Assembly: GCF_964340395.1 (NCBI RefSeq)
Contig: NC_135553.1
Span: forward strand, 18,279,501 to 18,343,500
Length of the DNA: 64,000 bases
Direction of reading: 5' to 3'
Source of the DNA: Glandiceps talaboti
Lineage: Eukaryota > Hemichordata > Enteropneusta > Spengelidae
Shown here: piece after piece, positions 1 to 11,400 of the stretch
How the letters are laid out: every line of letters starts with the position of its first letter
Position numbering within the stretch: position 1 is the stretch's first letter
Notes under the pieces: generated by a model
Databases searched by the model: none
Told to the model about the DNA's origin: nothing
What the model saw: the letters and a program-made list of their open reading frames with translations, nothing else
Translations under genes and position numbers: made by a program

Positions 1-565
1 TACTGTTAGTGTCCAATTATCAAGAATAGGTAGGGTGTTTAATACCATGATATGATAGTGGTGGTGAGTCATAGGATAGTCCAGGATCTTGAAACAAGTG
101 CATGTGATGTTTGGCGATTGTACTGTTCTAAGAAAGTTATACATTGGGTAACTTCCATTATCCAATTGCCCAGGATGTGACACATGTACACAAGTCATGA
201 GGAGCAAGGCAGTCTCAATTTTCAAGCAATTGCAAATTATAGTGTTACGTGGTACATATAGATTTTGGAGCACATAATGTCTATCTATGTGTGGTGACTG
301 TATGGCTATACATGTATATGATATACTAATTAGTGTTACCATTACCATTGTTCAATATCCTAGGATGGGATTCAGGAAGCGATTCGTTGTATGGAAGTGA
401 AAGTGCTCTTCTCTGTTGCTTCTCTTTATTTCGGCAGTAACTTTACTCTGCAGGAACTTCCACTACAGCAGAGTTTTAACTTGTAGTCAGAAAAGGCGAA
501 CTTTGAGCAAGTTTAACATACTGATTTCGACGGTTTTTGTGAGAAATGTTGTCAAATTTGAAAAA
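1..565. other. 3' flank, nothing recognised
   Basis: AT-rich unique-looking DNA. Short frames open here only because of the dinucleotide repeat that follows. I see no gene or named repeat. Confidence 0.5.
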
Positions 566-683
<118 letters not shown>

Positions 684-689
684 TCCCTA

Positions 690-1540
690 CCTCTGTACTC
701 AAGTAGTTTTAGGTGTGATTTATATTACTCCCATAGAAGGATCAAAGATTTGCAAACACTGTAAAATTGTACTTGAAAATGAGTAAAACTTTATATACAT
801 TGTTGTCCTCTATACACAGATATAAGACAGAAATACATAGTTTACCAGCATTTTATTATAGACAACCACACTATCATGCCTGTTTATCGCGCTTACGGTA
901 GATTCCGTTTACTCTCTCATACCCTCCGAGATTAAACGGACTATACCATATGCATGAGCCAAGTTGAACAAAAAATATGGAATATATACTTTGGTCGACC
1001 ATTCAACGCCACGACAACACGCGTCTATGCCACGACGACAACGCGTGTCTACAGAGTCTACGTCAAGTTGGTTCTGCGGTGTCCGAAATATGAGTCAAAA
1101 CTTTCAAAATTGCCATTACTCTCTTTGACATTACTGGCGCTGGTATAATTATGTTATTCTCTAATATTTTTCTTTATTCAGCAGGAAAATACTCGTGACC
1201 TAAGGGTTGTCACTACTCGTCTAGCAACTCGTAGGGACAAAGGCCCCTTAGGTCACTTGTATTTCCCTTGGCTGAACGTAAAAAAATGTCTGAGATTAAC
1301 ATCTAAATGTTTGTACGTAAGCTAGTGGCCATACTGAATAAAACATATGAATAAAGGATTGCTTGTTTTTCAATCACAGCCATAAAAACCTGAGATACTT
1401 TTTATACCTTTTTAAAAATTTGGTATAAAAATCAAAATAGAAATATAAACTGAAAGAAGTGACTTGTTAGCCTCGGTATTAAGGGGAGGGGGATTCAGTA
1501 ATTACGGGGAGGGGGTCAAGCAAAATCTTTCGTGTAAAAT
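690..1540. other. Intergenic stretch, no gene seen
   Basis: No coding potential recognised. A direct ACGACAACACGCGTCTA duplication near 1,010-1,050 and a short palindrome around 1,195-1,265 (CCTAAGGG ... CCCCTTAGG) are the only structures. A related CTTAAGGGGCCTTG motif recurs near 52,940. Confidence 0.5.
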
Positions 1541-1544
1541 TACT

Positions 1545-1755
1545 GCTGCTGACATCAGACTGTGGACGAACGGGGCGTGTTACAAACAGGGAAAGTAAAC
1601 AACTGAATTTTATTAATAACACTTGGCACAGCATGCTGGAACAGGAGTAACGTGTTTGATAAGAACAGTTTAACGACCTCTCTATGTGTACATGAAGTGC
1701 AAGGGGAACTGGAAATTTATGTGTGTGAAGGTGAAGTATTGTGTAAAGTGGCCTT
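1545..1755 (+). repeat. Dispersed repeat A, single arm
   Basis: Starts GCTGACATCAGACTGTGGAC and includes AACAGGGAAAGTAAACAACT. It is the same as one arm of the inverted pair at 42,976-43,350 and the interrupted copy at 61,664-62,090. Probably a non-autonomous DNA transposon fragment. Confidence 0.8.
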
Positions 1756-1881
1756 AAGCCATGAAATCCTATCAGTCAAGCCTGACTACAGTAATGCATT
1801 ATTAAATGGGCTTCCTGACACCACCATTTACCATTTACCTATTACAACGTGCTCAAAATATAGCGGTAAGTATCATCACTT

Positions 1882-2318
1882 GTACCAAGAAGTTTGAACA
1901 CATTTCTCCAGTTCTTATCAGTCTGTATTGGTTACCAATTCGTTTCAGGATTGATTACTAAATTTTACTGTTGACATATAAAAACTGTCCATTGCTTACT
2001 AACTCCATGTACATCTGTGATCTTCTTCACCCATATACACACAGAGTCACACTCGACTTACGATCTTCAAACAAGAATCTCCACTTACAACAAATTACCG
2101 ACAAATGACCTATGGAGGTCGCTCATTCTCATATGTCGGCCTCAAACTATGGAACTTTTCGCCACTAGTGGACTTGACAATCGTCAAACCTCCAGCCTGG
2201 ATTGTTTCAAAACAAAACTAAAGACTTATTTGTTCATCACCAAAGCATATGGTGTGCTTTATCCATTCAGCGCTACTGAACAGTACACTGCTCTGGAATT
2301 GAAATCGACGCTATAGAA
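1882..2318 (+). pseudogene. CR1-like LINE reverse-transcriptase C-terminal fragment, decayed
   Basis: Frames read HISPVLISLYWLPIRFRIDY-stop-ILLLTYK, then LDLRSS, then in a second frame YGGRSFSYVGLKLWN and in a third SLDCFKTKLKTYLF. This is the familiar H(I)-PVL-SLHWLPV-RI--KILLLTYK ... LRS ... AF---G--LWN-LP ... FK--LKTYLF tail of CR1-type non-LTR retrotransposons. It is broken by a stop and at least two frameshifts. A younger relative lies at 62,605-63,112 on the minus strand. Confidence 0.85.
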
Positions 2319-2329
2319 ATATGATTGAG

Positions 2330-3545
2330 CTAGCTATTGGCAGCTCAAGATTGGAAAAGAAGAAATACCCATTACTTTCCCTTTTTACATTTTGCCACGG
2401 ATTTACACTTATGACTTTCAGGTGATGAATGCATCAAGCGACACGGCAAACTGAATAAAGAAAATTAATTCAAATAACTTTCCTGTGTTACGTAAGACCA
2501 ATTCTTTCGAAAAAGCACAAAAGTGAAGTCTTCAAAAACTTTAATGACATTATCAACTATACTATACCGAATTGCCTTCTAAACTTATAAACTGTCTACT
2601 TTTTTTAATAGATAAACTAACTCGTTTGTCTTGATAGCAAATAGTACATATAAAGATACAGCGAGATATTAAGCGACAGTTCATTGTCAGTGTTGTCAGG
2701 ACTACGGATAGGTTAAAAAGCAGATAATGTATTTGCCAAGAATGATATGTAGATCGTATGAATAACAGACGATATAATTTTTCTAAATTTAAACTTTTAG
2801 ATTTCGATTAAAGAATAGCTTTCCAAAATACAAAGGTAATTAAAATTCGAAATTCTGACCTGGATTAAAGACAGTTCCTCAATTTAATGTCCCGCGTGTG
2901 TCCATATATGGCCAAGACTCCTCGCCATTCACAACATTTTCCCGCCATTTTCATACTGGCTCTCACTGTAGCTTTAGGACTATAAGTAAATAGAGAATTA
3001 CAAAATATCATTTGACTTGTCACTGACTCAATCAGCTGTTCTCTTCAAATGCGAAACGGCACGAAATATACTAGTCAGAGTTAGGGAACGAGCAGAATTT
3101 ATTATATATATAATATACAGCAGAGGGGCTGAGAAAATGGAGGGGGGGATAAAAAAATTGGGGGTGCGAGGGGTGGAGGCTTGATAAATGTGTTTTTAAA
3201 CGCATTTTACAATGTGTAAAGCTTTAACATGTAGTTTAGTTGTGCTATAATAAATGAGTTGCAGCTAAAGCTAGATTCATAATGACCGTGCAAATCAATG
3301 TCCTCATTACTGCTTAGCTTATGGTAACAACGCCACCAACGACGAACATTTCAGTCTTACGTCCATCCATGATGCCGTTTCGTACAACTTGCACAAATAT
3401 ATTTGAAACACTGAGTGCATCTTTGATGACAAGTATGTTTTTATTCATATACAATTTACATTCTTACATGATTAACTGATATAAGATTTATTTCATGTAA
3501 ATATATGGCAGTGACAGCAAGAAAACCTACTCACCAACAATGTAA
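2330..3545. other. Intergenic stretch, no gene seen
   Basis: AT-rich DNA with a G-rich patch near 3,120-3,180. No supportable gene, RNA or named repeat. Confidence 0.5.
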
Positions 3546-3559
3546 ACAATCACTAATTG

Positions 3560-3650
3560 CATGGTACGCCGTTACGGGGCGCCCTCAAGCGTCAGTCAGA
3601 GAGGAGGCCGGTGAGGGCGAAGCGACAAGGCATATCTTTACTGTCTATAC
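3560..3650. repeat. Dispersed GC-rich repeat segment
   Basis: GTACGCCGTTACGGGGCGCC with GAGGAGG and GAGGGCG matches, in reverse, the segment at about 44,370-44,450 (TACGCCATGACGGGGCGCC). This shows that the 88-codon frame over it is repeat DNA. Confidence 0.65.
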
Positions 3651-4095
3651 AATCATCTGCATGCTAAGATTTACATTGAAACGTGAAGAAAAATCCTGGA
3701 AATTCAACACCGTGACATTTGAATTGGATGACCAATATTTCCTGTACTATTGTGTGTTGAGAACATGTTAATGTAAATGAGTTGTTTCCATGGTAACGTG
3801 CACATCATTAACTCCAGGGAAGTATCTCTGTCCCCGGACCTCTGTGTACAATGATCCGGGAACAGCATTGCTGAGACCTCCAAACTCAAAAGTATTGTCT
3901 TACTACATGCCTATCTGTATTGCACAAATAGATCCTACAGGAGTCTATGATCCATGTAAATGGCAACTCCTATGATGAAATAGCTAAAACATGATCAAAA
4001 TAATTTATTTTTTTTACATTATGTAAGTTTATAAACCTAGTAATGTAACAAATACAGCATATTTCTCATCCATGATTCATACAAAACTCTCTATA

Positions 4096-4440
4096 AAGGT
4101 GGCCATATGGATGAGGATTGGGGTATTATTTTGGATTTTTAATTTGTAAAACTATTTTATCATGACTTCCTCCCGGAGAAATCAATATGAAACAACATTT
4201 ACCAAGTCTGTGTTTGTAACTCAATACATTGCAAAAAAGTTACGAGTAAAAAGTTTATTATTGTACGTACGATAACAAAGATTTTGCATACCTATTAATC
4301 TTTTTCAATGTATTGAGTTACAAACAAGAACTTGGTCAGTGTTGTCTCACACTGATTTTTCAAGTAGGAAGCCATGACAAAATTGTTTTGTAAATTGAAA
4401 CTCCAAAATAAATACCCAATCTTCATCCATATGACCACTT
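4096..4440. mobile_element. Palindromic MITE family 1, copy 1 (345 bp)
   Basis: The two halves are inverted copies: left end AAGGTGGCCATATGGATGAG, right end ATCCATATGACCACTT, with centre TATTGTACGTACGATAACAA. It is flanked by TA on both sides, as expected for Tc1/mariner-type insertion. No ORF. Confidence 0.9.
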
Positions 4441-4641
4441 TACATGTCATAAAGTCATTTCAAGGATATAATATTAAGAATCAAGAATAAAACAAGATAA
4501 TGTATGTAATAATGTTTCTCTTTCTAACATGATTGTCTGTGGGCTGAACACAAATAACTAACTTTCTCAAAAATTTTTACCAAAAAAAGGCTATGCTATC
4601 ATAGTGTCATACACCATAACAATACTATATATTGTTAACAT

Positions 4642-5273
4642 TTTATTCATTAATAGCTTTTAATGAAATTCTGCAAGGTTAGGAGAGAAAATTACAAGGA
4701 TTTATGGTGGGACTTGGGGGTACGTAAGGCTAAGGCTAAAATTGTGTAGTTCTGAGTACGCTCAATTGTAGAATAGGTGGGGTAGGTAGATTTAAAAAAA
4801 AAAATTAACATTTTTTTTTTCATGTGTGACTGTCTAGTTTAGTAGTTATGTTTTCCATTGTTTTCCATATGGTCTCTGTGTTATTGGTTCCGTTGTTTTC
4901 AATTTAGTCTCTGTGTTATTGGTTTCTTCTCATCAGATGTACAGCCATTACAGATTGGAAGAACAGTTTGTATGGCAATTACAGATTGGAAGAACAGTTT
5001 CATATTGTCTTTTTTAAGTTGATGTCAGTTTCTGCATCCACTATTTCTCGCAAGACTTCACAATTTTCACGATTTTATCATTTTTCCCCCCCTCAAATAT
5101 GTACAAAAGTTTAGGTTTGGCGTGAAACACTAGGTGGCATCAGGTAACCTGAACCACACAATTATTTTTTTTAGGCCTTAGGAGAGAAAGTGATGGGAGA
5201 GTTGGGGTGCCTATAGTAATGAATATCCAGGTAAGTATAGGTGACAAAAATGAAGGTATTGGGTAAAGTTTCT
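4642..5273 (-). other. Probable 3' UTR with polyadenylation signal
   Basis: After the stop codon the first AATAAA on the minus strand is at 4642-4647 (tttatt on the plus strand), implying a 3' UTR of about 630-650 nt. The distal part (about 4,800-5,095) is a copy of a dispersed repeat also found inverted at 55,490-55,660. Transcript data would settle the end. Confidence 0.45.
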
Positions 5274-5418
5274 TCAATATCTGACAGCTTGACTATGGTG
5301 GTACTTTACAACTTCTGTCCACGTCCACCAGATATTGCTAATTTTAACACTCTGAGGGAAATATTCACTGAAACCTGTGATTTGATCTCCTTCATCAGCA
5401 CATAGAGTATCTTTTAAT
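5274..5418 (-). CDS. RNF213: RNF213-like exon 64 (p3748-3795), C-terminus
   Basis: [40 protein letters not shown] then HSQAVRY and TGA. It aligns with the family tail W-LRDTL-SY ... FPEEIL-ASC-SVWKTA---W. The protein ends where vertebrate RNF213 ends. Acceptor TTTATTTCAG. Confidence 0.95.
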
Positions 5419-8400
5419 CTGAAATAAATGGAAATATTTGAAGTTACTATCAATATACCAATGATTCTATCAGTTATATACAATATTTATGAAAGTGACT
5501 TTACTTAATAGTTTAGGGAAAGTTCAATATGATTAAAATTTGGTGTTGGGTACTTGGCACGACTTCTTTATATACCTCCAACTTTCTTGTTCTGTCAGCA
5601 TGTGATACCTACATCTGACACATTGCCCCCACTAATGGCTACATGCTACACTTACCTCTACTGATGGTTACACATAACACTTACCCTACTGATGGTTACA
5701 CATAACACTTACCCCCACTGATGGCTACATGTAACACTTACCCCACTGATGGCTACATGTAACACTTACCCCCCCACTAATGTCTATGTGTGACACTTAC
5801 CCCCACTGATGGCTACATACAACACTTACTCCCACTGATGGCTACATGTACAGTGTAACTTACCCCAACTGATGGTTACACATAACACTTACCCCACTGA
5901 TGGCTACATTGTAACACTTACCCCCACTGATAGCTACATTGTAACACTTACCCCCAGTTAGCGACATCTTGTTCTCCATCTTTATATTTTCTCAGTCCAA
6001 TCACAATGAATTGATGTAGTTCATCCACCAAAGAATCTAGATTTATATGTCTGAGTCCCGACTGTAAACTTTGCTGCTGTTCCGGATTAAGTTTGTCTCT
6101 GTACTCAGTCAAGAAGTCAAACGGATCCTACAAACATTCAAAAGTACAATTAGAAAATTAATTAAATTGGAGAATGAACTGAATGGCAGGTTAATTAAGG
6201 CGATAACCACAGTTGATAACAATATCATATCAACACATTTCTACTGTGGTTAGAATCCAAAACAATAAATTCATGATCTTCCTGGTCAAATGATCACAAA
6301 ATGAGTCACTACATATTTTCTTGATTGATGTTGCTTAAATTATGACTAAAACATGTACGCTGTTTAAAGTAGTAATATTTTGATAGGAAGTTTTTATCAA
6401 CCATGTGTAGACTATTAAATTCTGAAAACACTGTTGTGTCCATTCCTTTGGGGGGGGGGGGGGGCAGCTGGATTCCTTGTTGAAACTCTATAGTCTCTCT
6501 AGTTTGGTTGAAATTTGATGAATTCCTTGTTGAAACTCTTTAGTTTTGGTAGTAATTTGATGAATTCCTTGTTGAAATGCTATAGTCTCTCTAGTTTGGT
6601 TTAAATTTGATGAATTCCTTGTTGAAACTCTCTAGTTTTGGTAGTAATTTGATGAATTCCTTGTTGAAACTCTATAGTCTCTCTAGTTTGGTTTAAATTT
6701 GATGAATTCCTTGTTGAAACTCTCTAGTTTTGGTAGTAATTTGATGAATTCCTTGTTGAAATGCTATAGTCTCTCTAGTTTGGTAGTAATTTGATGAATT
6801 CCTTGATGAAACTCTATAGTTTTGGTAGATATTTGATGAATTCCTTGTTGAAACTCTATATTCTCTCTTGTATGGTAGTAATTTGATGAATTCCTTGTTG
6901 AAATTTTTTAGTCTCTCTAGTTGGGTCAGGAACTTATAGTTGGCAACCACACCACGTCATCGACGTAGTGGTGATATAAATTCATTCATATTTTACCTGT
7001 TGGTTTAGGGTCAGTTTCTTTGCTTTTTCAACTGCAAGTAGCTGCCACAGAGATAACACATGTTTTAATTTACACTGATGTTTCACCTGGAGATAAGGAA
7101 CATAATAATAATGAAGATATGGTAAGTATTATTTACCTTCTAAGGTAAGTACATGTGTCAGTCAAAGACTGTCACACAAAAGGGGTTACAGCTAAAACAG
7201 GTAGTGGTTCCCAGAAAACTTTGTAACATATACATTTGCAAGTTAGGTTGCTGTGTTACGAGATAGATAACAACACTTAGTGCTGAAGACAGCATGATTA
7301 TTATTGGGGGAAGTTTCAAAAGCTGACTGACATAAATGAAACTCTCTCTTCAATCACAATCCTGCTGTGTTCTTATTCTGAATAAAAGTGCTCTCGTCTA
7401 GTGAGTAAAAAAACCTCAACTTGTTAAATGCTCGATGTTGATCATTGATTATATATGTTATGTACAGTATTCAGATGAACACACCCTGTTTTAGCTGTAC
7501 ATGTATATGTTATGTACAGTCTTCAGGTGAACACACCCTGTTTTAGCTGTAAATGTGTATATTATGGACAGTCTTCTGGCAAACACTCCCTGTTTTAGGC
7601 CAAAAAAAAAATATATCTGGTTCTGGTCAGCACGCGCGTGCCCTGAATACCACTGCGTCGATCCTTTTTTTCCCCGATAATTTTTGCTTTCCCGTTCCTT
7701 ATTTATTCCTGATATCAGGAGAACAAGCAGCTGAAATCTACCCTACATGCCAAGACTGCTTAAATACAAAGTCTAAACTGCTTCGAAGAAAAAGGAAGTT
7801 TTTCAAGAGATAAATATGATAGAACAGAGTATGTAAAGTGTCAAAAAAATGTGTATTTACTTATTTGCAAAAAAAAATAAAAATTAGGAAAACAAAAAAA
7901 TTTGCGTCGTCGCACCACTTTAGAAAGTTTACCCTGACCAGAACCAGATATTTTTTTTTTGCCTTAGCTGTAAATGTGTTATGTACAGTCTTCTGACAAA
8001 CACTCCCTGTTTTAGCTGTAAATGTATATGTTATGTACAGTCTTCTGGCAAACACACCCTGTTTTAGCTGTAAATGTGCTATGTACAGTCATCTGGCAAA
8101 CACCCCCTGTTTTAGCTGTAAATGTATATGTTATGTACAGTCTTCTGGCAAACTTTCCCTGTTTTAGCTGTAATATATACAATCCAAATGGCTATAGTTC
8201 TGTGGACAATATGAACCCAGTTCTGGGCTTTTTCTTCCAAAATGGCCACATCTATAAAAGAAGTTTCATGTTCAGTGTCTACTTGAAATCATTAAATTCT
8301 GTCAAAAGGAAAAGATTCCTAACAATCTACAAGATTACCTTCATTTCATCTTTGTCCATTTTGAGAACAGTTGTCAAATACTTAGTGACCAGCATATCCG

Positions 8401-11400
8401 GTTTACCACCTGATGTTGCTAGGAAACCGATGGCAATATCAAGACATGCTAATGAATCGCATACATCTGTTAATGATCTCAGCTCAGATAAGATTTGATG
8501 CTGTATTGCTTTGGATAGCGCCTCCTGAAATTAGAAATATTATTTGAAATCATGAACCTCATAAAATTTAAAGTTATAAAATAAGGAACCTCCAAGCATA
8601 CCACTCAGAGAGAGTTGTGGGTAAGATATTTGTACAGTGAGGTTTACCAACATCATGCTAAAATTTCTTTGCATTAGCTACCTAAAGTGATACAGCCCTG
8701 GACTTTGAAGTGTGCAAATCAGTTTGTTTAACATGATACTAAGTTATAGTTATCATGTTTAGACTAAGGACCTATTGCATCCTTATCATAAACATACTAA
8801 AACCAATTCAGTTGATACCCAGCTGAGTCATAATGGTTACACTGTAATCAAACCTGTGTCAACTAACTTTTTCAAAATTAAATAGTTGAAGACTTTCACA
8901 TTACATATAGATGAGGTTGAATACTTTTGTACTTGATCCCATGAACATTAGACTTGCTCTCAGCCCATTGGCCTTGCTTTAATAAGTATTTAACTCTTAC
9001 ATGATCTGATGACATAATTTATCATACATACCAAAAAATGTTCATGAAATCCCTACTATGCAATCAATGCCAGAAGACAATCATAAGGTCACAGAAGACA
9101 TACATTGACATATAACAATATACTGGAATGTGGTTTTATTTATTGAGTATTGTTATTTGAGTAAAAAGACAAACTCAGCTCATGTCCCTTTAATGACATG
9201 TTTTGTTTGAAATACATGTAATACAAACCTCCTAAAATGTTCCATTTATGACTAATTTCATCTACCTTGAGTAGCACACGATTGGCAATGAGAATTATGG
9301 ATTACCATACACAGTCTACTTCTTACATATAATATATATTGATTTGAATACCTGTGGAATTTTAGTTTTCAGAGTTTCAAACGTGGCAGCATCTCTAGAG
9401 TCTTGCCGGAATACAAGCTGTTCTATCTTTCCTTGAATCAAGGCTTTCCCTTTGATAAATCTATCTTCCAACTGTTTCTCCAAGGCTTCCAGATCATACT
9501 CCACCAGTGTTCCATGTCCAATTTCCAGAGAATAGTTACAGTTTGACAACACAATGGGTAGTAGATCTTTTTCAGGATCGTACGATATAAGGTCTGCTGG
9601 TGTAAGGTCACTGGGTTTGATCACTTCCTCACTAGGAAATAATGACAAATGTAATGTTTACACTGCTACGTAATTCAAACATCAAAGTATTACTCTTAGT
9701 AATCCAGCCTTTGATTTACTAAGATAGGCACAAACTAAATCTATTGTTCTTCAATATGGTAGATTGCACACGTGGGTGATAGTAGTTTCTCTGCTGTGTT
9801 AAATTCTAATCACCCTGTGTTGATCAAGATAGTGTAAACATTGGAAGTCCCAAAACAGTACACTGCAAGTTCATGGAACTCTGTCAATAAAACTCTACGA
9901 GGTCTCCCTACTGAGACTATAATTAAACATGTTGTGACGACAGTTTTAGTTTGTGTCTATTTTAGCAAACTGAAGGCTCAATTACCAGAGTCGTAAGATC
10001 TGAACAGGATAAAGTATATCAATGTCCTGTAAATACATGATGTGTAGTGCAAATAAAACTTGTTGTGTGCGTGGTGCACTTCACAGGTTTGCAAAAAAGC
10101 CCTGATAGACACAGGACGAGAAACAAAAGATTTCTTTTCACTTGACCTTGTAATTCTTAACAATTCAAAGTAGTGCCCCATGTTTACCTTACAGCCTGGT
10201 TCTTGATAGAATTGTAAGTTTGAATGAATTCATTCTGTGTAACTATGAGGAAGTCTAACAACGCCGTAGAACAGACACCATCACTTTTCCTGGTTGGTAG
10301 AATCATGGATAGACTGCTGTTTTCATCTATGTCTCTCTCACACAGATACTGAGGTACAAACAAACCACCTACTGGACAAGAGATACGGAAAAAGTTCAGA
10401 GTTTGAAAAAATGGTGCGTATATATATACACACGGACAATAACTTGTTTCATGAATGACAAAAATGTCAGCCATAATTCAATGAACACAGTGATAAGAAT
10501 TCATGCCATGTAGACGAGAAATACTAGTATGGGTAGAAAGTGAAAAGTCTATTGTTGCCATAGTAATCATATTACAGGAATACACTACTGACCAATGACA
10601 CTGATAGCTGATCAATGAAAGTAGTGCATCTCTTGTGTGTCAGTTCAATATTATGAAAATTTCTAAATATTCCACCACTGTCCAGCCCCTCCCCCCCAAT
10701 TTTTAAATATTCCACTGCTGTCCAGCCCCCTCCCCCCAATTTCTAAATATTCCACTGTTGTCCCTCACCCCATTTCTAGATATTCTACTGTTGCCCCCCC
10801 CTCCCCCCCCCCCCCCCCCCCTAAATAAGTTTATAAAGCTATGCTGAAAGAAAACGCTTAATTAATAATCTTTATTTATACTGGATAGTTCTTTAAGCAT
10901 TTAAACACTTGTCTCCCAAGAAGTCCATGAGGGCCATCCCTCATGGGTTCAGCGTTAATTAATAATTTGGATTGTATGCTCCCCAGGGGTGTTGAGAAAG
11001 TATAAAGGGCCGTTGTACCATTATGTGTCTGTGTATGCCAGGGGTTCAACTGGAGTATTACAAGTACTTTTAGCACAGCATTGTTTCTCTCTCAAAATAC
11101 GAATAATTTTGCATAATTAAATACTCACCATATGTGGCTACATCAGATCTGACTAGATTCCAAGCAGTGCTGAAACTCTTCACAAGACTTCGATATTTGT
11201 CCTGTATATGACCTGCAGATTGATGATATCAAACAACTCCTTACAACTTACAATGTATCAGTACACCTTTGACAAAGGGACCAACTAAAGGTTTGACCCC
11301 ACCCCCCCCCCCCCCACCACACACACACACACAAATATTCACTTAAAATATAAAGTGTAGTTACTGAACATTCAAGTTATATTTCTTCAAGTGGCTATAT

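Noticed and set aside
2017-2316. 99-codon plus-strand frame as a gene
   Set aside because: It is part of a decayed CR1-like LINE; the true frame switches at least twice and contains a stop.
3505-3771. 88-codon plus-strand frame as a gene
   Set aside because: It overlaps a repeat segment shared with 44,370-44,450 and has no recognisable product.
5620-5951. CRISPR-like array
   Set aside because: Direct repeats without unique spacers, in an intron of an animal gene; it is a minisatellite. The same holds for 6,470-6,935 and 18,614-19,340.
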